Assembly (NCBI GenBank): GCA_022711115.1
Contig: JAKLFP010000002.1
Coordinates: forward strand, 271,674 to 310,472
Direction of reading: 5' to 3'
DNA from: Candidatus Omnitrophota bacterium
GTDB taxonomy: Bacteria > Omnitrophota > Omnitrophia > Omnitrophales > Aquincolibacteriaceae
DNA: 38,799 nt
The notes below the pieces were generated by a model. That model searched no databases and was not told the origin of the DNA. It was given only the letters and a program-made list of their open reading frames with translations. The translations under genes were made by a program, and so were the position numbers. Below, piece by piece: positions 12,001-21,000 of the stretch. Position 1 is the stretch's first letter; every line of letters starts with the position of its first letter.

Positions 12001-15000
12001 AGAAGTTAGTTTTGAAAGCCACTCCTCCAGAACCTCAAGAAGAACCCGACGGCCTGTCAGAGGCATGGCATTTGCTTCCGAAGTTGCCAGCTTCAAAATC
12101 CCAAGAATTTCATCGCTATTTTTATGAATGGCAGCATTCTCTAGTGCCTGCTCCCAATGTGCATCCTGGATCGCTTTTTTCCATCGCTCCCTCTCACTTT
12201 CTTCGGCACGCAATTCGGAGCGAACGGAGATTTGACCTTCCTGCATCCCACCTGGGTAAATCCCGGATCTGCCAGGGTCGGCAGATCCTGGATTTGAAGC
12301 AGATGCGCGCGATTCGGAACGCGGGAACTTCGCTTGACCCGGTGGAATGAAAGCCTCGTCCGGATTAGACACCGGCTGGATTGAATCCGCCGACGCTGCT
12401 GAGCCAAACCCAAGGGCCCTCATGGCCTGAACGACTTCGGGAAACGCATAATAATTTGAGAGATTCGGTTGGTCATATCGACGTACCGATTTCGATTCAT
12501 TTTCAAAAAACGATCCTGAGAGGGTGACACCTAATTGGTTCTGCAAGGCCGCTGAATCAAGTCCTTTGATCCTTGCATATTCACGCCACACCACGGATAA
12601 GAACTCTATGGCCTGGGCATAATCACGGCGGAAATTGTTTTTCCATTCGGCATTATCTCTTGAAATGGAAGGAGAAATAACATCCATCTCCATGGGAAGT
12701 CCTGTACGCGGATCCGTATAAAAACGAAGACTTATTTGACGCAAACTTCTTGCAGAAAGCTCAGATAAATTCTGATGCCCTACGACTTCGCCATTTTCCA
12801 TTTTGACAGGAGCGGCAAAAGCAGCGAAGTGGATGCCTCCGTCAGAAAACTCCAGGACACCCAATAGTGTTTTTCGACCTTCCGCCGTCAAATCCACGGG
12901 AACTATCTCAAGCAAGGCATCATAGCTTTGAGCAAATGCCTTCGCTACTTCAGCTATCGAAATAGGCTTCTGACCGGCCCTTTGATTGACAAGCACTTGA
13001 ATCGGCGTTTCCCTCACCTCGGAACGAGCGGCGAGTTGGGTTTCATTCGTTCTTGCTTCCGAGCGAATTTGTGAGGGAGTGGCAGTGGATAATTGCGAAC
13101 GAGTTGTTCCTAAATCCAATAGACCTTTATCAGCAAAAAGCGCATCCCAATCGTTTCTCAAATTTTCCGTCCATCTTTTTTCGCCCGCACTGCGATAAGC
13201 CTTTTCCAAAAGTGAATAAATTTTTCCTTCCCAGTCAGAAAACCCATCGCCATATCGATCCTGCCAAAGCAAATGGAAAAACGAACGGTCGCCTTCTTCC
13301 TGGCCCGGCACAAAAAAAGAATTTAAGGTTTGACCGGTTAAAATCCGAACTAACATCAAGGTGATTTCGCGATGATTTTTTTGAATCTGATCCATCGGAT
13401 ATTGATCCTGCAATACAAGATTCGTTAAATCGATAAGGTGCAAAAGTTTATCCGGATCTAAGATAAAGTTGCCAAGATTTCCCCCATCAAAATCAAAGAC
13501 TCCTTTCCGACTTATATTTGATTGGATTTCTAAGGCTTGGAAGGAATCCCGGATGGCAACAGGCAAATTTCCTTTATATCGATCATGATTCGCAACTTCC
13601 CGAAAATCAACGCCCTCGATCCATTCGTTGAATTCTATAAGGTATGAGAATTTTTTATTGTAAGGGACCTGTATCCAATCATACTGGCTGGCAATTCCGT
13701 CGGTATTTTTAATGACGGGCAGCACTTCTCGATGCGTCTGCAAACGGATAGACATCACATTTGAGTCTAAGAGTTCCTGGATTTTTACGGCAATCAGCTT
13801 CCTTTCTCCATTCACTTCGGCCGAGGCGCTCATCACTAAGCCATCCACGCCAGAACCGATAAACTTTTGGATTTGCACATTTTGAACAATACCGTTTGTG
13901 GTCCTTATTTGTTTCCCATTGATTTGTTCCATAATCCAAAGCGCATGGAGTAAGCCTAAAATTCTCCTTTGAAAATATTGACTTAAATCACGGCTCAAGA
14001 TTGTTTGCCGATCGGGCGACAATTCGAAAAAACTTCCGTCCGATTGAATCCTTTTTGTTTGGTCCAAAAAGAATTTCTCCAAGAGGCGATCCGGTTGAAT
14101 TTGAACCTTATTTGAAACACTTTTGATGATCCTGTTGCGCGCCTGAAAGTTGGAGATGTGCTGCTGTAGAAGGCTAATGACCTCCATATACTTATTTTGT
14201 TTAAGTAACAGATCCGATTCTGCATCTGAGGGCAGCAACTCCCATGAGTCCCCTGCAAAATGAGCACTCTCTAAGGTTTTGTAATATGCGTATTGGCTCG
14301 TCCGGGTCATCCGTACCAGCGTCACAAGATCAATATGCTCCATAACCCGCAAAGTCACCCCCAAATATTGACTTGAGAGCGCCAGGAAATGGAGCCTTTG
14401 CAAAAACATAGTACGCGTCTCGGGCATATCCCTTAAACCGGTCGCCAAGGCACTTGTCCAGTGATCCGTCGACCAAACACGATCGACAACGCTTCGAAAA
14501 TCCTGAATCACAGGCAATCCCAATGCTAACAGCTTGGCTTCATAAAGTTCTAAAAATCTACTTCGATACTGTTCTTCATGACTAAAACTCTCCGAAACTA
14601 TTTCTGAAACAACATCCCTGATGAGCCTCTCACGCTGGACCTTCTCTTTAAAACTCCTCGCTGCAACTTGCGAACGCGCCTCCGAACGATTGTATGAGCT
14701 GTCAGCTTGTCGAAGCGATTGCGATCGCGGAAATCGATCAGATGACCCCCGCACCTCTCCATCTTTACGCTTGTAAAATTCCCTGGTAAAGACCCCTCCC
14801 AGAAACGTCTCACGCTGGATGAGGTTCGGATGCCCTCGCAAATATTCCGCAATGACCTCACGCTCGACTTGGTCGGTCCGGGGTCCAAACAGGGACGCCA
14901 CAAAAACCGCGCCTTCCGGGAGTTCCGCGTCGAGCTTCGCGAGAACATCACCCGCGAACTCAGTTCTCCGACTCGGCGGGTGCGTATAATAAAAATAGAT

Positions 15001-18000
15001 CAGCTGATAGGGATGCATCGGATGTTTTAGAAAATCGTCCTTTTTGACTTCAAGATTAGGGTATTGGATTCCTTTCTGCTTCAGGAACTCGAGAAAATCC
15101 ACCGAATATTGATACCGTTCCGGGTCGATTTCGATCGAAGTGACGCGGGCTCCCGTTACCTCAGCAAGGATCACGGCCGCAAAAGCGTTTCCTGTCCCGA
15201 CATCTAGAATATGTTTCTGTGGGTCTCTTAGATCGTACCGAACAATCAGATCTTCAAGCATCCAAGCATTCGAGTCGAAAAATACACCGTGTTCGGATCC
15301 GTAATCATCCAAAAATGCCCTTCCGCTTTTGGCTCGAAGTTCTTTAAATTCCCGCCGGGCGTCTAGAATGGCCTGTACACGGGGCCCCGTAACCAGGTTC
15401 AACCGGCTCGGCGTTATGGATTCACCGCCCTTCCCTGGTTCCCTCATTTCCGATCGTTTGTCCGCGGAATCATTACCAGCCGCGGGTTGGGTGCTCTCTT
15501 TTATATCGGAATTAATTTTAATCTCAGTTTTCGGGGTAAGCTGAGCGATCACTTCCTCAAACTTGTCCTTGTCATTCGGTTCGTTAGGCAGTTGTTTAGC
15601 CACCCACTTCTCATCTTCGAGCATCCTGTGCAAGACAGAGAGAACACGATCCCGATCGCCCGGTTGCAACACCCCGAGCTTCTCCAAAAATTGTTGCGGG
15701 TTGTTCTCTCTCAAAGCCTTTTTGATGCGATCCTCGGCCAACCCAAAAGCCAAACACGTCAAGCGATCTTCCTGACCCTTTAGGATGAGTTTTTCTGAAA
15801 AAAGCGTGGGACCCGTCCCTTGAATTCCGGCATAACCGGGTGTTGCGGCCAAAATCTGATAAAATGCCAGCGCATCTTCTTTGCTTGTGAAATTGACCAC
15901 AATTGGAGAAACTCTTTTCGAATCAAGTGCTACTGTATTCGTTCTTGGATCTTCAGCCTGGTATTTTAAGTTGATCGGTATATCCCGCCTGGCCATCGCA
16001 ATGTCACGCACTATTACAACAGTTCTTTTAAAATTTTCAAAATCCAATGGATTAAGATAAAGCCGCCATCTTCGATTATCCATGGCAGCCGCCAGGGCCC
16101 GTGGATTTGATGTTTCCGCATCCTCTTCGAAAGCATTTTTTAGCTTTAAAAAAGCATCATTCTCAAACCCATGCCAAAAAAACTGAAACCCGGCTGTGGG
16201 GTAAAAAGAATACTGGTACCCTTCCAATGAGGGCTTTTCCGGCCTTGTTTCTTTCGTCTCAATGCGCAATTCGGAGCGAACGGTGGTTTGGCCTTCCTGC
16301 ATCCCACCCTGGTAAATCCCGGATCTGCCAGGGTCGGCAGATCCGGGATTTGACGCAGATGCGCGCGATTCGGAGCGTAATTTGGATACGCGCTCCGCAA
16401 TAATCCCCTCCGCATTGACTAGAAACGGGTTGCCAGCAGACTGCAATTGAGCATCGTTATACACCACGACTTCAGTAATATCACCTGTACGAGCATCCCG
16501 TAACACCACCCCGTCGTAACCCAAGTCTTTCAATCTTGCTGTAATGGCATCTTGAGCCTCGGGACCACTTCCGACGCTATGTTTTATCGATTCAAGCGTA
16601 ATATCATCTGCTGGTTTTAACAGATTAACCCACACCGGATAAAGTAGCCCACCTTGTTTGCCCCAATCATAAGCATAAGGTTTCGCTCCGTTCATTGTTG
16701 AAAGATAAACACCCGTCCCGTGAAATCCAGGGCGTTTGCTACCAGCCAGGGCGAGTTTCGGAACGCCGCCTTCCAAAGGTGTTAAACTTCCAGCAAAAAG
16801 TGGCTGTTGGATGACCGAATTGACAAAAGGACTCAAGGATTTTAATGCGTGGGTTTCGGCGCGCAATTCGGAGCGAACGATGGGTTGGCCTTCCTGCATC
16901 CCACCCTGGTAAATCCCGGATCTGCCAGGGTCGGCAGATCCGGGATTTGACGCAGATGCGCGCGATTCGGATTGGATCGGCGAAAATTGGGAAATATCTC
17001 CAAGGGATTCGTTCACCAAGGTATTTGTCTGATGGGCAGCGCCAATAATTTCGTCCTCGGGCAACTGTTCCGTTAAAGTCGTTTTGACCAGTGTTTGCAT
17101 TTTGGAATCCTTGACAGTAGGAACAAATGGGATGGGAGAAAAATTTTCGACAGGCTCGCCTTCGATCGGTGTAGGCCAGGCATTCAGCATTTTTGATACG
17201 ACCATTCTTGCAGCCTCTGCACCGAGACTAACGTTGCGGATAAAGGACCTCGCAAATTCCAGCCATTCTCGTCTTTTTTCCGGAGACATATGCACATCAA
17301 AAGAAGGATCATCAAATCCCATGCCCCATTTCTTTTTTAACGCTTCAATTTGGGGGCGCATGGTTTCCCCTACTTCAAAGACTTTTTCAAACTGTTCCAT
17401 GGCTCCAACACCAAATTCATGATAAACGGCCAGCAACCCGATCATATCGGCTTTTTTCTCAATTTCCCAAAGAAGCGCAAACCATTCAGGGTCTTCCTGA
17501 TCACCAAGATGTCGAGCTGTATAATGTGCATCGTTAAACCACACATGTCCCAATTCATGCCCCATCACTGCGAAAAGCTGTTCATCAGTCATTTTCTCGA
17601 CTAAGCGAGAATTCAGTAATATCACCGGAGCTGTTTTGAAGTGAAAACAAACATCGTGCAGCACCGAGCCAAAGGTTGGAACCTCATCAGACACGATGAC
17701 CGTCACTCGATCCCAACGCTCTTGCAAATGCGTCGGCAGATTCTTCGAAAGAAAAACAGGGATGTTCTTTTTCAGTCGGTGAAGAAGGCCCTCGGCACGT
17801 TTTGTAAGTTCGGTGTTGGGATGCTCGGCCGCGATGCCATAAATACGCTCCATGATTTGTCTCATTGTTTCTTCCTGGCTGAGTCTTGCTATCTTTTTAT
17901 TGAAAGCTGTTCCTTGCTCAAAAATTTCTTGCACCTCTTGGGCAAGGCGGTGAGCATCCTCAATCAAAAGTCCTTGCTCCAAAAATCCGATTTCAACAAT

Positions 18001-21000
18001 TTCGTGAAGAAGGTTTCCCAAGGCTCTTCGGTCGGATGGATTCAAACGCTGCATGGGAAAAAGGATCTTAAGTGTGCCCTGGTGGCGCACAATGAGCCCC
18101 CCCAGCTCCTCTTGACGCCGCACGAGTTTGTTTTCATTAATACGGACGGGAATAATGCGGGATCCTATTTGCTGGGCTTGCTGCTTTGAAATCACGCCTT
18201 CGATCACAAGTGCGGTAAGCATATCTTGGATGTCTTTTAAAATATCCGGATTGCTATCTCTCCGCTTTTCAAGCCGCTCCATCACAAGATCCCAGCCAAA
18301 CCCCTCAGCCACATGGGCAAATCGCTCTTTCATTTCTTCGAAGAGCGCCTTACCCCGAGCCATGGCTCCCACAATGCCAGGTTCCCCTCGCAACTCCGAA
18401 TGCTTCTCGGCTGATGAGAATGCATCAGCAGAAGGAAGCTCGGGAGTAACGGGAGTCTCAGGCGGGACAGACTCAGGTGTTTCTAAAGCATTCTTGTTTG
18501 CACGCATCTCCGCTGTTTCGCGACTCGCCGCGGATGGCTCTTTCATAAAAAGAACGGATGGCCCGGGTTCTGCTTTGGGAATTACTTCCCGGACTGGTCC
18601 TGATTCCGCTTTGGGTATGGATTCTTGTGACGGACCCGCTTCTGCCTTGGGTATGGACTCTTGTGACGGACCCGGTTCTGCCTTGGGGATAACTTCCTGA
18701 GCTTCACCCGGTTGAGCCTTGGGAATAAATTCTTGAATATCAGATCCATCCTCAGCAGATAAAATCGACATCGTTTCTTGAGCCGGCGTTTTCTGATTAG
18801 CTGGGACAGAGGGTTTGATATTGCTCAAATCGCGCATTTCACTTCTCCGCGCAACTTCCGATGCCAGCATTTGGGTCACTTGTTTCCCGGGCAGTTTAAG
18901 CTGTGCCGCAAGATCATTCACGATACCGCTAAGTTGTGTTTCGGTTGTGTTAATCTCCGGCGCTCGCAACTCAGCACGCCTTAAAATTTCCTCAGAATCG
19001 ATCCCTTGCTGAATCAACGCCTCCGCAGTTCTAGCGATAAGAGTCTGCTGATTCGGCATCCCGGAAGTGGCTATATTTGACAAGGCTTGTTGAATTTGAT
19101 TGAGAGGCGCAATAATGTTGCGTATCGCCGTTCTTGGAACAGTGCCTTGCGATGAAGCAACTGAGATCGTCGCATCGAGCGGCATAGACGCCTTTGCAGC
19201 TAAAGCGGATGGCTTCGATGTTGTAGCGCTTTCCAGCAACGATGAAACAGATTGGACATTGAGCTCCTTGCGTTGGAGGAGATCTTTGACGCCGCCCATG
19301 AATTGCTGGAGTTGCGTTTCGAATTTTTGCCAGATCGCGGCAAAACTCTTGTCGCGGAAATCATGCAGCTCTTTTTCAATGGCTTTCAGGATCTCTTCCT
19401 TGCTTTTCGGAGTACCTCGTCCGAACTTTTCAACGTATACACTGATCAACTTATCAAGATAGCGCGTGTACTGACTCGCATCCGCGATACGCCCTTGGCG
19501 TGACAATTCGCGGATGACTTCGTCACGCCACTGCTTGAGATCACGGCGGAAATCCGGCTCATTAAGTTCGGCCACAAGGCGTTGCGTCGCATGCCGGGCA
19601 AACGCGTCATAGTAAGTCGTCTTGAGATATTCCTTGTACGACACATCATTCTGCATGACCTTACTGTAATTTTCGACGCCTGCCAAAGAAGCCATTTTCG
19701 GCGTTACGACCACATACGTGATCTTTTTCTCATCCAAAATACGCTTGATGCCGTTCGTGTGAAAACCGCCGGCGATCACAAGCACAGCCTTCTGACTTTT
19801 GCTGTTCATCAAAGCCGTCAGGTTCTTGTAAAAGGCTTGATCTCTTTCCAAGGCAAACCTGTAGAATTCCAGTGCGGGGTGCAGGTCCTTACGGAAATCG
19901 GAGTCTTCCAAAAGATCCAGATAGGCATCCGGCGACTTCCGATACTGGCTTAGCTGATCATAGGTCAGTTCCAATTCGATGAGATCTTTCAGGAACACTA
20001 GCCGGTGGTATTTTTCTGCCAATGCTTTTTCCTCGGGTTTCGTGACAAGACTCGCCTCAACTGTCTCCAATGCCGTTTGCAATTCCTCATAAATCCGGCT
20101 GCCTTTGATCGTAGAAAGTGTTTCGGTGTGCCCAAGGAGCAACCTCATCTGCGGGGTCAGCTTGGGACGGAACCCCTTGGCCTTGCCGATTTCGATCATG
20201 TCCTGCAGGAATTTGCCGCTGTCCATTTTGCCGGTGAGAAAAGCCTGATATTTGGAGTAGAAATTCATCTCCTCCTTAACGCCCATCCCCCGGACAAATT
20301 TTGTTTTAAATTCCGCGGCCATAGCTTTGATCATGGTATCGAGTTTTTCTTGTTTGCCGGACGACACATAACCTACAGAATCCAACAGCTTATTGAATGC
20401 CTTGAGATCCGTTTTTTGAGAAAGGATTTTCTTGAAATTGGCGAGGTAAATGAGAAAATCGACAAAGCTCGTCCGCTCCTGTCTGAAATGCTCACATTGC
20501 TCATGAAATTCGTTCAAAGATCCTGAGTAGGTATGCTTACGCGTCGCATCCAGTTGTCCCTTAAAAAAATCCCACTTTTTCTGAAGATCCACTTTCTTTT
20601 CCTGAGCATTCAAATAGGCACGATAGTTGTCTTCATAGAGCGTCCAGGTTTCCATCCCATAGTATTCACGATCCGGCTCGCCGAAAATCGAATCCATTTC
20701 CACGCCCGTTAATTCACCGCGATTCAAATAACCTGAGAGGGTTTTCCGCTTGCTGATCGCTTCCGGAAACGTTCGGAAAAGGGTCGCATCAAGCCTGGAC
20801 TTAGCCCCTTCAACCGCAATCAATCGGATCCCATATTGCTTGTTAAAATGCTCGATCAATTTCTGGATGTTCTGCTGGGCATCCACAACCGCATGCGCGT
20901 CCTGAACGAGCACAACGAACTTTTCCGCCTCGGAAAACCGACGTTCAAAATCAATCTGCCCGATGTCGGACGGCACAGTGACTGACACTGGCATAACAAA

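Noticed and set aside
12208-16970. CRISPR array
   Set aside because: The repeats are 110 bp, widely and irregularly spaced, translated in frame, and have no spacer structure or cas genes nearby.
415-20526. Dozens of plus-strand ORFs of 60-196 aa opposite the giant gene
   Set aside because: They are antisense shadows of a long open minus-strand frame. They show no recognisable families, and I saw no convincing ribosome sites.
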